Shown here: in pieces, positions 43,974-53,242 of the stretch
Layout: every line of letters begins with the position of its first letter
Numbering within the stretch: the stretch's first letter is position 1
From: Roseateles oligotrophus
Lineage (GTDB): Bacteria; Pseudomonadota; Gammaproteobacteria; Burkholderiales; Burkholderiaceae_C
DNA: 64,000 nucleotides
Direction: 5' to 3'
Assembly (NCBI RefSeq): GCF_014204525.1
Contig: NZ_JACHLP010000005.1
Span: 421,277-485,276 of the forward strand
Notes under the pieces: generated by a model
Seen by the model: the letters and a program-made list of their open reading frames with translations, nothing else
Database searches by the model: none
What the model was told of the DNA's origin: nothing
Made by a program: the position numbers and the translations under genes

Positions 43974-44837
43974 ATGGAAATCACCCAACCTACAGATGAC
44001 GGGCAGGCTGCCCTCTGGAACGGCGCTGCCGGCCGGGCCTGGGTCGAAGCGCAGGAGGAGCTCGACCGGATGTTCAAACCGTTCGAGAATCTCCTCGCCA
44101 CGGCGGCATCCACCGCGTCCGGCGGCCGGGTGCTTGACGTCGGCTGCGGCACGGGCGGCACGACGCTCGCGATCGCCAGGCGGCTAGGCGATGGGGGCCA
44201 CTGCACCGGCATCGACATTTCGGAGCCGATGATCGCCGCAGCCCGGGTCCGCGCAGAAAGCGAACTTGTGCCAGCAAGCTTCATCCTTGCGGACGCGCAG
44301 GTTCATGCTTTCGAGCCGGCGGGCTTCGACATGATCGTCTCGCGTTTCGGCGTCATGTTCTTCGAGGATCCCGTACAGGCCTTCGCCAATCTGCGGCACG
44401 CCGCGAAGGACGATGGCGAACTCCGCTTCATCGCCTGGCGCAGCCCTGCGGAAAACCCCTTCATGACGACAGCCGAACGGGCCGCGGCCCCTCTCCTGCC
44501 GAACATCCCCGCCCGTCGGCCGGATGCACCAGGGCAGTTCGCCTTTGCCAACGCGCAGCGGGTTCTAAACATCCTGGAGAACAGCGGCTGGAGTGGGATC
44601 GATATCCAACCAATCGACGTCAGCTGCACCCTTCCCGAGAAAGAACTGGTCCCCTACCTGAGCCGACTCGGACCTGTCGGCCGGGTGCTCCAAGAGGTGG
44701 ACGAAGGTGGCCGCAAAGAGGTCATCGAAACCGTCCGTGCGGCCTTCGATTCCTACGTGACGGGCTCTGCGGTCCACTTCGTTGCCGCATGCTGGATGGT
44801 CAATGCACGAGCAACATCCACTCCGCAGCGCCGATAG
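43974..44837 (+). CDS. SAM methyltransferase under MerR control
   Basis: 287 aa. Motif I RVLDVGCGTGGTTLAIARRL, GIDISEPMIAAA and a later RFGVMFF, as in UbiE/type-11 methyltransferases. AAGGAG precedes the ATG. The substrate is unknown. Regulation by the divergent MerR is likely from the operator between them. Confidence 0.85.
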   Translation: MEITQPTDDGQAALWNGAAGRAWVEAQEELDRMFKPFENLLATAASTASGGRVLDVGCGTGGTTLAIARRLGDGGHCTGIDISEPMIAAARVRAESELVPASFILADAQVHAFEPAGFDMIVSRFGVMFFEDPVQAFANLRHAAKDDGELRFIAWRSPAENPFMTTAERAAAPLLPNIPARRPDAPGQFAFANAQRVLNILENSGWSGIDIQPIDVSCTLPEKELVPYLSRLGPVGRVLQEVDEGGRKEVIETVRAAFDSYVTGSAVHFVAACWMVNARATSTPQRR

Positions 44838-44944
44838 AGGCCGTTCGCGCCTGAGACGGTGGAATGTCCGGTCGAACAGTCCGCCTGCGCGGCCTATGCA
44901 CTCGCCTTGGCGGAGCCGCTGCGTCGACTTCCTCCTGGGGATCG

Positions 44945-45025
44945 CTCCTGGCACCCTCGGCAACGCCCGTAGAGTGCCAGCGCATGGCCCTTGACGGTAA
45001 ACCCAGGAGGCGCAACTTCAGAGAA
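44945..45025 (-). pseudogene. Remnant of a Fur-family gene (C-terminal segment)
   Basis: One minus-strand frame reads GFTVKGHALALYGRCRGCQE, very like the Fur C-terminus (compare HRYQLTRHRLALYGYCPDC of the intact gene at 45650). No start or DNA-binding domain precedes it in frame. The surrounding 44838-45129 has no other credible gene. A chance match is possible but the pattern of His, Leu-Tyr-Gly and Cys-x2-Cys is specific. Confidence 0.5.
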
Positions 45026-45129
45026 GTCGCAAGGGCACCATTCCATGTCGCACGCCCCCGGACCGGGATGGGGCCAGGGCGCGGATTGGGCAGAACTCAC
45101 AGACTGGCTTCGGGGTCACCGAGCCAGGG

Positions 45130-45609
45130 TCACTTGACCTGGGCCAGCGCCTTGTCGAAGCGGTCCTTGCCCATGGCGAAAGCCGCCTGCTCCTTCGCCG
45201 CCGCTGCCTTCGCATCGGCCAGGTTGCCCGGCTTGCCAGCCTGGATCACCCCGACCATGCCCATCATCTTGTGCGGCTGGCAGGCGTAGAGGTAGACACC
45301 TTCCTTCTCGACCTTGACCTTGAACTCCTTGTCCGGGTCGCTCTTCCAGCCGTTCGCGCCCGGCGGCACCAGCAGGGAGGCGCTGTTGTGGGCGGCTTTT
45401 TCGGTTGGCGTGAACACGACCGTGTCCCCCACGGCCACCTTGACGAAAGCGGGCTCGAACACCATGGATCCGTCCTTGCCGGTGCTGAGCATCTTCACGG
45501 TGTGGTCCGCGGCTTGCGCCGATGACGCGACAGCCAGCAGCAGAAGCCCACCCAGGACGACATCCGGGCAAGGCATGGTGGAGAAGCGGCGAAAAACGGC
45601 AAACGACAT
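45130..45609 (-). CDS. Pseudoazurin-like blue copper protein
   Basis: 159 aa. Signal peptide (LLLLAVASSAQA). The mature protein has HTVKMLSTGKDGSMVFEPAF, a copper-ligand His in KAAHNSAS, and YACQPHKMMGM with Cys, His and Met ligands of a type 1 copper site. Pseudoazurins carry electrons in the periplasm, for example to nitrite reductase. AAGGAG precedes the ATG at 45609. The last 30 residues are a helical extension. Confidence 0.9.
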   Translation of the reverse strand: MSFAVFRRFSTMPCPDVVLGGLLLLAVASSAQAADHTVKMLSTGKDGSMVFEPAFVKVAVGDTVVFTPTEKAAHNSASLLVPPGANGWKSDPDKEFKVKVEKEGVYLYACQPHKMMGMVGVIQAGKPGNLADAKAAAAKEQAAFAMGKDRFDKALAQVK

Positions 45610-45649
45610 GGCAAAACTCCTTCAAGAGTGAATCGAAATCGATGGGACG

Positions 45650-46096
45650 TCATCGGCCCGCTGGGTGCCCTGGGGTGCAGTCTGGGCAGTAGCCGTAGAG
45701 CGCCAGTCGGTGGCGCGTGAGTTGGTAGCGGTGGGCCACCGCCACGTCCTGCCGCAAGGCCTCGACGGCCTGGTTGCGGAACTCGTCCACCCGCCCGCAC
45801 CCGAGACAGATCAGGTGGTCGTGATCGCCACCCTCATTGAGTTCGAAAAGCGCCTTACCCGCCTCGAAGACGTTGCGAGACAACAGGCCCGCCGATTCCA
45901 GTTGCGACAGCACCCGGTACACCGTAGCCAGCCCCACGTCATGCCCATGCGCGAGCAGACGCCGATAAACATCTTCGGCGGACAGGTGGCGCTCGCTGCT
46001 GGAGCGGATGATCTCCAGCACGAGACGACGCGGCAGCGTCGCCTTCAGCCCGGTTCGTTTCAGATCCTGGTTGTCCAACTCTTGGAGGTTTTTCAT
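45650..46096 (-). CDS. fur: Fur-family metal-dependent repressor
   Basis: 148 aa. Winged helix (SAEDVYRRLLAHGHDVGLAT then VYRVLSQLESAGLL), then the metal/dimer domain with GDHDHLICLGCGRVDEF (His and CxxC) and a tail YGYCPDC. This is the Fur family; residues suit Fe or Zn sensing, and the exact metal cannot be decided. A TAAA-N17-CGTC promoter lies upstream on the same strand, so it may be induced with the siderophore genes. The name fur is used in the family sense. Confidence 0.85.
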   Translation of the reverse strand: MKNLQELDNQDLKRTGLKATLPRRLVLEIIRSSSERHLSAEDVYRRLLAHGHDVGLATVYRVLSQLESAGLLSRNVFEAGKALFELNEGGDHDHLICLGCGRVDEFRNQAVEALRQDVAVAHRYQLTRHRLALYGYCPDCTPGHPAGR

Positions 46097-46187
46097 GCGC
46101 AGATATTGATACGTTCAACACCACAACCGCCGTGGCCATCCCCCCGGCAGTCGTCTCCCAATGCAGCGCGCCGCCACCGTCAACCAA

Positions 46188-46212
46188 GACGAGTTGCCCG
46201 TGCGTTTGTTTA
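46188..46212 (-). promoter_or_regulatory. Iron-starvation sigma promoter before the Fur-family gene
   Basis: On the minus strand TAAA (plus 46209-46212), then 17 bases, then CGTC (plus 46188-46191). This is the -35/-10 pattern and spacing of OrbS/PvdS-class promoters. It lies about 90 bp before the start of the Fur-family gene. Confidence 0.65.
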
Positions 46213-46316
46213 GATCGAAGCTCTCATTCGGCCCCACCACTCCGGCTGACCGAATGACGGATCACACGCTGCGTGTGGCGTGCAACTTCTCATCAACCAT
46301 GCCACCCGGTTCGCCG

Positions 46317-48521
46317 TTACCGCTCAAGATTCCACACCAGCTTGAGCATGGCGCGGGTCTGATTGGGCAGCAGGTCGCGCTGTTCGCCCGTGTAGCCCAG
46401 GCGATCGAGCGAGAAAATCACTTCCCGGTCCGGCCTCCATAGCCATCGCAAGCGGGCACTGACGCCCAGTTCCTTCGAGACGTTGTCCCACTGCAGCAGC
46501 AGGCTTTGAGCCAGACGTGTGCTGGGGGTGTGATCCAGGCGCAAGGAGGCGGTGCGGACGGTGAAACTGCCCGACGGCAGGCGAATGGCATTACGCGCGA
46601 GGCCCACCCGCCAGCCCCAGTACGGGCCGGGTTTCCAGGCCAGCTGCAAGGTCTGGTCATCACGATGCCCGTCGTAGTACCCGCCGCTGCGCAACTCCGC
46701 TGTCGCCGAAACCGGTCGGGACGGCGCAGTTTCCAGGTACCCGAACAGGTAATGCCAGCCATAGCGGCCCGGCTGAACGGTCACGCCAGGCACAGGGGTG
46801 TAGGCAGAGGCCAGGCGATCCCCTTCGAAGAACACCTCGACCATCACCGTATCGCCGGCCGCATTGGTGTAGCCGATCTCCGGGTTGAGCAACCAAGAGC
46901 GCTCGCTGCCGTCCTGCTTGCGACGGAAATTCCAATCGACGCCCGGGATGATGTCCTCACCGGTTCGGGTGCGATGCCACCAGCCCAGTTCTCCCTTCCC
47001 ACGCGTCACGCCCGCTTCGGCGAGGTAGCCCAGGGCGGGATTGAAGTGCGCATCGATGCGCTGCACCTCGGCGTTGCCCGTGAGGCCGACGTTAGGATAC
47101 TTCACGCTCGCCCCCCATGACCGGCCATTGCCCAACCCGGCGTTGCTCGATTCCAGCACCCAGGCATGCGTCTCCAGGGTCTTGCCCCCCGCCCCACCCG
47201 GTGGCGCCCAGTTGGTGTCCCGGAACTGGTAGTCCACGCCCCACAGGCTGCTGCCGGACGTGCCTTCCGGATTGCCGCGGGTGGCCGTCAGCCCGACGCG
47301 GCTGCGATGGCCCAGCGGACGCGCGACCCGCAGGACGGCCACATCGGCGGCGCGCTGATCAGGCTCGCCCGGCTCGGTCGGCCCGCCAGCCACGCGAGCG
47401 CCAAAAAGGCCGAAATCAGTGCCAGCGAGTTGTCCCGAGAACTTGAGGCCGGCATCCAGGCTGCGCCCACGCCCGGTCGCATCCAGCCCGACCCGGCGCG
47501 AGTAGTACGGAATGACGGCGCTCTCCACCAGGCCGCCGAACGTGAAGCGCCCCGCATCCTGCAGGAAGAACTCGCGCTTCTCCGGGCGGAAGAGTTCAAA
47601 GCGCGTGAGATTGACGGTGCGCTCATCCGCCTCCGCCTCACCAAAATCGATGTTCAGCGCTGCCGTGGTCCGCAACCCGGAAGGGCTCTCGTGGAACACC
47701 TCCAGGCCGGGCTCCAGGCGCTGCCGCGCCCGACCTGCGCCCGAGGCGGCCGACGACTCGCTGGTGGCGCGCAGCGAGGCCTTCAGGCGCAGCCCCCAGC
47801 CGTCCTGATCGGCGACGATGGCCGGCATGGGCAGCGCATCACCCAGGGAGTACACCTCCTTGTCGGGCTGGATGCCGGCCAGCCGCACACGCTCGCTGCC
47901 GCGCGGCATCCAACGTTCGGCATTGACGCGCCAGGTGCGCACCTCGTCCTCGCCGACCGGACGCCCGCGCCCGAAGACCGACAGCGGAATGGTGATGTCG
48001 GCACGCCAGCCGTCGGCCTCGATGCGCGCTTCGCTGCGCCACAACGCGTCCCAGTCGAAACGCATCTGCCCGCCGTCGAAAATCAGCGCGTCGAACTGGG
48101 CGCCGTTGGCATTGACCGCGAAAAGGTAGCCGTTACGGCCATCGCCATCGGGATCGAACACCAGCGTCACCTGATCCTCCTTGAGCATGCCCTCCACGTC
48201 CCGACGCATCTGCTGCGCCACGATGGCCGACGGCTCGGGGTCGTAGGCTCGCACCTGGATGTGCAAGGCCCTGCCGTCGTGGGCCATGCGCAACTCAGTG
48301 CGGCGTGTGGGCGCCGATCCGGCCACGGGAGCCACCTGCACAAAACCGCCGATGGGTGCGGCATCGACCAGAGAGGGCACAGCCCCAGCGAAATCAGTTG
48401 TCGCGGGCAGCCGCAAGGCAGCCATGAGGGTCGGCGACGCAGGCGCTGCATCCGGAGCGGCCGTCGCGAAAGACGCCATCATTGCCACGGTGAGCCCCAC
48501 CGCCTGGCGGACATGGCCCAC
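46317..48521 (-). CDS. CBM9/DUF5916-like outer membrane protein
   Basis: About 734 aa from a GTG at 48521; the frame extends to 48656. The N-terminus after the signal peptide (AVGLTVAMMASFATA) has a CBM9-like fold (LRMAHDGRALHIQVRAYDPE, then GYLFAVNANGAQFDALIF). The C-terminal half is a series of beta strands ending with a terminal arginine-rich tail, as in the DUF5916 beta-barrel group. The substrate is unknown. The exact start is uncertain, as no good ribosome site is seen. Confidence 0.7.
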   Translation of the reverse strand: MGHVRQAVGLTVAMMASFATAAPDAAPASPTLMAALRLPATTDFAGAVPSLVDAAPIGGFVQVAPVAGSAPTRRTELRMAHDGRALHIQVRAYDPEPSAIVAQQMRRDVEGMLKEDQVTLVFDPDGDGRNGYLFAVNANGAQFDALIFDGGQMRFDWDALWRSEARIEADGWRADITIPLSVFGRGRPVGEDEVRTWRVNAERWMPRGSERVRLAGIQPDKEVYSLGDALPMPAIVADQDGWGLRLKASLRATSESSAASGAGRARQRLEPGLEVFHESPSGLRTTAALNIDFGEAEADERTVNLTRFELFRPEKREFFLQDAGRFTFGGLVESAVIPYYSRRVGLDATGRGRSLDAGLKFSGQLAGTDFGLFGARVAGGPTEPGEPDQRAADVAVLRVARPLGHRSRVGLTATRGNPEGTSGSSLWGVDYQFRDTNWAPPGGAGGKTLETHAWVLESSNAGLGNGRSWGASVKYPNVGLTGNAEVQRIDAHFNPALGYLAEAGVTRGKGELGWWHRTRTGEDIIPGVDWNFRRKQDGSERSWLLNPEIGYTNAAGDTVMVEVFFEGDRLASAYTPVPGVTVQPGRYGWHYLFGYLETAPSRPVSATAELRSGGYYDGHRDDQTLQLAWKPGPYWGWRVGLARNAIRLPSGSFTVRTASLRLDHTPSTRLAQSLLLQWDNVSKELGVSARLRWLWRPDREVIFSLDRLGYTGEQRDLLPNQTRAMLKLVWNLER

Positions 48522-48652
48522 GCCCTTTCCATACAGGTGTGCAAGACGTAAAAAACTGCTGCGGCAACGCGCGCAGCCATGCCCAAGGCCATACAGCCCT
48601 GTCATCCACATCGGCAAGCGCCAGCCGCCGGCGATTCCAGACCGACCAACCG

Positions 48653-48940
48653 TCATGCCGCAGCGGTCAGTTTGCCGAACGGCGGTCTACCCGCAGCAAA
48701 CCCAGAAGGGGTCTTAGTGATCCGAGTACCCTGAACACGGATCAGGCCATCGGCGAACAAAAAATGGCGATGGCCGTCCGGGGCGGTCGACTCGGGCGTG
48801 TCCCCATCGACCTCGGCCACCGCCACCGCCGCGTTGCCCCGGGTGACGAGCGACGCCAGGCGGTGCGCGCCGCTCGCGATGTCGGTCAGCACCTCGGCAA
48901 GGGACAAGCGGCACAGCTGCAGGTGAGGATGGGCAAGCAT
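48653..48940 (-). CDS. Small hypothetical protein
   Basis: 95 aa, MLAHPHLQLCRLSLAEVLTD onward, with a central beta-rich part (RHFLFADGLIRVQGTRI). No family recognised and no strong ribosome site. It sits between the DUF5916-like gene and the fhuF promoter. Confidence 0.4.
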   Translation of the reverse strand: MLAHPHLQLCRLSLAEVLTDIASGAHRLASLVTRGNAAVAVAEVDGDTPESTAPDGHRHFLFADGLIRVQGTRITKTPSGFAAGRPPFGKLTAAA

Positions 48941-49060
48941 GGACGGTTCGAATCCGATGAAAACGGCAGAAAGTATCTCAATTCGATCCTTTGCTGCCAG
49001 GGTGGGTGCGCGACGCGGATGGAACCGCTCCATTGAAGACGGGCGATCCACCGATTTGTT

Positions 49061-49085
49061 TAAACGCTGCGGTCGCCCATGCGTC
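49061..49085 (+). promoter_or_regulatory. Iron-starvation sigma promoter before fhuF-like gene
   Basis: TAAA (49061-49064), 17 bases, CGTC (49082-49085). Exact match to the OrbS/PvdS-class pattern, about 85 bp before the GTG start at 49171. Confidence 0.7.
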
Positions 49086-49170
49086 TTGGGTGTGTGACCC
49101 TCACCACATCGACCCTGCCAGGCGCTCTCCCGGCCGGCGAATGCCATCCCCTTGTTGAAGAGAACCCACG

Positions 49171-49980
49171 GTGATTCCTCTGCTCACCCCCTTGTTCCAG
49201 GGCGAGTGGGCGCCCCTTGGAGAGGCGCTCGCCTGCTCCCCGCGCTGGCCGCCCGATGCCATCCAGGTTTCGCACCTGATTCGGGACGATCGGCTGCTGG
49301 CCAGCGCGATCCGGCAACATGCACGCCGCCGTGGCGTCACTGGCGACGATCTGCGGGCTGCAGCCTCCGCCTGGAGCATGGACTATCTGTGGGCCCTGCT
49401 GCCGCCGGTCGCCGCCGCAGCGAGCGTGCTGCAGCACGGTTTTCCGATGCGCGCCGAGCAGGTCGCGGTCGAGCTGGACGGCTCCGGCACGCCGACGCGC
49501 TTCCACATCGCACTGGAAGGTCGTTCAATGGCGGGCGAACCGACGGCAGTTCGCTATGGTCCCCTGCTGTGGCATCACCTCGAACCGCTGTTTGCAGCCA
49601 TCGCCCGGCAAACGCGCCTGCCGCAGAAAATCCTGTGGGCCAATGCCGCACGGTATCTGCAGACCATCCTTGAGCAAGCGCTGGCCTTGACCGGAGACGC
49701 CCCCCATGTCGCCGCAGACCTGCACGCGCTGCTGCACGAACCGCACTGGCCGGACCAGCACCGCAACCCGCTGTATGCCCGACAACGGGAAGCCAGTCGG
49801 ATCGAGGACGGCACCCCTGTCACCATCCGGCTGCACCGGCATTGCTGCCTGTACTACCGGCTCCCCGGCCACGGCTACTGCGGCGCCTGCCCACTCGACC
49901 CGCAGCACCGCAATCATCTTCGGGCGGGCGACGATATGCTGCTGGAGATATGCGATGGCGACTGGGACCCCGGTCTGTAG
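49171..49980 (+). CDS. fhuF: FhuF-like ferric siderophore reductase
   Basis: 269 aa. The C-terminal CCLYYRLPGHGYCGAC (near residues 225-240) is the CC-x10-C-x2-C [2Fe-2S] motif of FhuF. The N-terminal domain matches the family length. FhuF reduces iron from hydroxamate siderophores in the cytoplasm. It starts with GTG. It has its own TAAA-N17-CGTC promoter, separate from the biosynthesis operon. Confidence 0.85.
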   Translation: MIPLLTPLFQGEWAPLGEALACSPRWPPDAIQVSHLIRDDRLLASAIRQHARRRGVTGDDLRAAASAWSMDYLWALLPPVAAAASVLQHGFPMRAEQVAVELDGSGTPTRFHIALEGRSMAGEPTAVRYGPLLWHHLEPLFAAIARQTRLPQKILWANAARYLQTILEQALALTGDAPHVAADLHALLHEPHWPDQHRNPLYARQREASRIEDGTPVTIRLHRHCCLYYRLPGHGYCGACPLDPQHRNHLRAGDDMLLEICDGDWDPGL

Positions 49981-50032
49981 CCGCATGACGAGCTCGAGCC
50001 CGAAGGGCGGCCGTCGGCAGGCCGCGAACTCG

Positions 50033-50263
50033 CTACGCGCCGGTGCGAAAGTCCAGCAGTTCCGAGGGCTGCATGTCGAGGGCCTGCGCGAGGATGCAAA
50101 TATTGACCAGGGCGATGTTGCGCAAGCCCCGCTCCACACCGCTCAGGTAGCTGCGAGCCAGCCCGCTTTCCAGCGCAAGGCGCTCCTGCGAAATACCCCT
50201 CTTGCGCCGAAGGGCGGCAAGATGGGCACCAAAGCGCTTGCGGGGATCGTAGTCGAGTTCCAT
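50033..50263 (-). CDS. XRE-family HTH regulator
   Basis: 76 aa. A single helix-turn-helix (KRGISQERLALESGLARSYL) covers most of the protein. GGAA precedes the ATG. It lies 148 bp after the amidohydrolase gene and may be part of that operon or independent. Target unknown. Confidence 0.8.
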   Translation of the reverse strand: MELDYDPRKRFGAHLAALRRKRGISQERLALESGLARSYLSGVERGLRNIALVNICILAQALDMQPSELLDFRTGA

Positions 50264-50411
50264 AGCATTTCCAAAACAGTAGGAAAGCTATAGGGACACG
50301 CTCTATGAATCCACGCCCTTTCAGTGCACGCTTTATGAGTCACATTTGGTTTCCCACAACCAGATGCGCCGGGATGTATCACCTCGCTCATTGCCTGCGG
50401 CCCGGTCACTG

Positions 50412-51470
50412 TCATCGGGCCAACCCGACTCCCTCGCTCAAGTAAGCCTGGAGCACGTTGGCGGTGTTGATGCCGATGTCGTCCACCGCGTAGCCGCCTT
50501 CGAACACCAGGACCGTCGGCATGGCCAATCGGCCCAACCGGCTGCCAACCCTCAGGAAGTCGTCGTGGGTCAGCCGGAAGCCCGAGATCGGATCGCCTTC
50601 ATAGGTATCCACCCCAAGCGACACCACCAATGCGTCCGCCTTGAATGCCTGGATTCTCTGCAGGGCCATCTCAAGAGCCCGGCACCAGGCCGCCCCATCG
50701 GTCCCCCGCGGTAGCGGCAGGTTCACGTTGAACCCTTCGCCGAGACCGGCACCGGTTTCTTCGGGGTAGCCGATGTAGTACGGGTAATCGGTCCGCGGAT
50801 CGGCGTGGATGCTCACGAACAACACGTCAGGACGGTCGTAGAAGATCGTCTGTGTCCCGTTGCCATGGTGGTAATCCACGTCGAGGATCGCCACGCGCTG
50901 CGCTCCGCCGTCACGCAAGGCCTGCGCTGCAAGCGCCGCGTTGTTCAGGAAGCAATAGCCGCCGAAATAGTCCCGTCCCGCATGGTGCCCGGGCGGCCGC
51001 GTCAGTGCGAAAGCCGCCGGCTCGCCAGCGAGAACGCGCCGGGCTGCCGTGATCGCGCAGTTGGCGCCCTCGCAGGCCGCGTCCCAGCTGCCGGCGGTCA
51101 GCGGCGTGCCCGCATCGAAAGTGTATTGGCCCAGGCGCGCCACGAAACTGTCGGGAACCACATCGGAGCGAAAGGCGCGGATCGGCCAGTACGACGGCAG
51201 GGCATCCCGCCCTGCATTGCCCGGATCGAGCGCGACCCACTCCTCCCAGGCACCGCGCAGGAAGGCCACGAAGGACGGCGCATGGACCTTGTTCAACAAG
51301 GCCAGATCCATTTCACCCGGCAGCTCGAAGCGCCCCATCCCGCGACGCACTAGTTCCTGTCGCACACGTTCGACCCGCGCGGGCACCTCCACACCCTCGA
51401 CCAGCGCACCCCGAAACATCTCCACACGCCCATGATGGCGCGGATGAACATTGTTGTAGACGATCAGCAC
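50412..51470 (-). CDS. Histone-deacetylase-like amidohydrolase
   Basis: 352 aa from a GTG after AGGAA. TRPPGHHAGRDYFGGYCFLN and ILDVDYHHGNGTQ carry the Zn-binding and catalytic Asp/His residues of class II HDAC/acetylpolyamine amidohydrolases. These remove acetyl groups from amines. In this operon, after the ABC exporter gene by 28 bp, a substrate could be an acetylated ornithine or polyamine intermediate of the siderophore; that is inference. The XRE gene follows. Confidence 0.8.
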   Translation of the reverse strand: MLIVYNNVHPRHHGRVEMFRGALVEGVEVPARVERVRQELVRRGMGRFELPGEMDLALLNKVHAPSFVAFLRGAWEEWVALDPGNAGRDALPSYWPIRAFRSDVVPDSFVARLGQYTFDAGTPLTAGSWDAACEGANCAITAARRVLAGEPAAFALTRPPGHHAGRDYFGGYCFLNNAALAAQALRDGGAQRVAILDVDYHHGNGTQTIFYDRPDVLFVSIHADPRTDYPYYIGYPEETGAGLGEGFNVNLPLPRGTDGAAWCRALEMALQRIQAFKADALVVSLGVDTYEGDPISGFRLTHDDFLRVGSRLGRLAMPTVLVFEGGYAVDDIGINTANVLQAYLSEGVGLAR

Positions 51471-51498
51471 CGGCCAATTCCTTGCACCCACCGAGGAA

Positions 51499-53217
51499 TC
51501 ATGCGCCCGCCAATCCTGCTGCCAACACCGGCCCTGCCTCGTCCGCACCGGTCTTTCGGTCCTCGACGATGCGCCCGTTGGCCATGCGCACCACCCGATC
51601 GGCCACGTGGAAGTAGCGATCATCGTGGGAAATGACGACGACGAGATGGCCCCGATCCCGCAGTTCCGGCAGCAGTTCCGTGTAGAAGAGGTGCCGGAAC
51701 GTCGGGTCCTGATCTGCGGCCCACTCGTCGAACACCAGCACCTGCCGGCCCTCCAGATAGGCGTGCACCAAGGCCAACCGCTTGCGTTGCCCGGTGGACA
51801 GATCCAGGGTGTTGAATGCCCCCTCCTTGACGCTCACCTTGTGGGCGATCTCGAGACGCTCCAGGTATTTCAGGGCCGCTTGCGTCACGCCCTGCTCACG
51901 CCCCTCCACCTTGCCTCCGGCCAGCAGATCCTCGAACAGGTAGAAGTCCGCGAAAACGGTCGTGAACAGTTGCCGGTAGTCGTCCCGGGTTTCCACCGTC
52001 ACCGGCTCCCCGTCCAGCAGGATCTCACCGGCCTTTGGCGGGTACAGCCCCAGCAAAACCTTGATGAGGGTGGTCTTGCCCGACCCGTTGTCGCCGACGA
52101 CGAAGACCAGTTCTCCGCTGTCCAGCCGCAAGTCCAGCGGCCCCAGGACGAACCCTTCGGTCGCGCCGTCGGGCGCCTGGAAGGCGTACTCCACGTTCCT
52201 CAGCTCGATGGCCTGCTCCAGGGCCACCCGGCTCTCGGGTCGATCCAGGTGCAGGTGCGGCTCCGGATTGGCGAAGTGGGCCGACAGGTCGGCGATTCGC
52301 TGAAACGCCACCTTGGCCCGCCCGACCTCTGGCAGCACCCCCAGGATCTGGTCCATCGGCCCTTTCAGGAACAGCAGCACCAGCACGAACCCGCTGAGCA
52401 CGGCGGGCTCCGTGGACCGGAAAGCCGCCCAGCCCAGGATCCAGGCGATCAAGAGGAAGTAAAGCGCGGACCCGAACGCAGTCGCCAGCACATAGGTGTT
52501 GATCGCCTTGCTGTTGACGTCACGGATCGCCCCGATGATGCGTTCGATCTGACCGTTGTACATCCGGCTGCGCCGCTCCCGGTGCATGCGAAGTTCCTTG
52601 GCCCCGGCACTGATGTCACGGTAAGTCTTGTGCAGTTGCTCCTCGTGGTCCCGCGCCTTCCAGAAACCCGACACCCCGCGCGCCTGCGCAAACAGTTGGG
52701 CCACCGTCCCCCCGACCAGCGCCACGATCAGAAAGCCGAACAACGGCAGCGACAGATAGGCCAGGTAGCCCAGGCAGCCCAGGACCGTGGCCACCGAGAC
52801 CAGGGTCGTGGCGAGGGCGAAGATCACGTCGCTGATCATGTCCACGTCCTGAGACAGCACAGGCATCAGTCGGTGCGTTCGGTACCGCTCCAGTGCATCG
52901 ATCGGGGCCGACAGGATCTTGCGCGCCAGGCTCTTGCGCACTTCGGCCACCAGGCGCTGGCCGACCCAGTTGGTGGACACGTGCGAGACGGCGCGCCCCA
53001 GCAAGGCCGCCAGGCACAACGCCACGAAGGACAGCAGCACGTCGCCGGCCATGCCGCTGCCGCCGGCAAGCACCTGATTGACCACTCCCAGCAAGGCCAC
53101 CGTGGCGGCACCCGCGCCAACGCCGGTGATGGCCGACAGCAGGATCCATGGAAAAAACGGCCGCAGCAGCTGCAACAGCTCGCGTGCCTGATTGCGTTCG
53201 CTCATCGAATACGCCAT
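51499..53217 (-). CDS. Cyclic peptide export ABC transporter, PvdE/SyrD-like
   Basis: 572 aa. Six membrane segments, then Walker A GDNGSGKTT, signature LSTGQRKRLAL (the variant S-T-G in place of S-G-G is typical of the PvdE/SyrD group) and Walker B VLVFDEWAAD. PvdE exports an acylated pyoverdine precursor to the periplasm. The gene lies 25 bp after the acylase gene, matching export followed by deacylation. Confidence 0.82.
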   Translation of the reverse strand: MAYSMSERNQARELLQLLRPFFPWILLSAITGVGAGAATVALLGVVNQVLAGGSGMAGDVLLSFVALCLAALLGRAVSHVSTNWVGQRLVAEVRKSLARKILSAPIDALERYRTHRLMPVLSQDVDMISDVIFALATTLVSVATVLGCLGYLAYLSLPLFGFLIVALVGGTVAQLFAQARGVSGFWKARDHEEQLHKTYRDISAGAKELRMHRERRSRMYNGQIERIIGAIRDVNSKAINTYVLATAFGSALYFLLIAWILGWAAFRSTEPAVLSGFVLVLLFLKGPMDQILGVLPEVGRAKVAFQRIADLSAHFANPEPHLHLDRPESRVALEQAIELRNVEYAFQAPDGATEGFVLGPLDLRLDSGELVFVVGDNGSGKTTLIKVLLGLYPPKAGEILLDGEPVTVETRDDYRQLFTTVFADFYLFEDLLAGGKVEGREQGVTQAALKYLERLEIAHKVSVKEGAFNTLDLSTGQRKRLALVHAYLEGRQVLVFDEWAADQDPTFRHLFYTELLPELRDRGHLVVVISHDDRYFHVADRVVRMANGRIVEDRKTGADEAGPVLAAGLAGA

Positions 53218-53242
53218 GCGCAGACCTCTTCCTATCTGGGTT

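Noticed and set aside
48539..49036. Plus-strand frame near the fhuF promoter
   Set aside because: No ribosome site, odd composition, and it overlaps the better minus-strand small gene.
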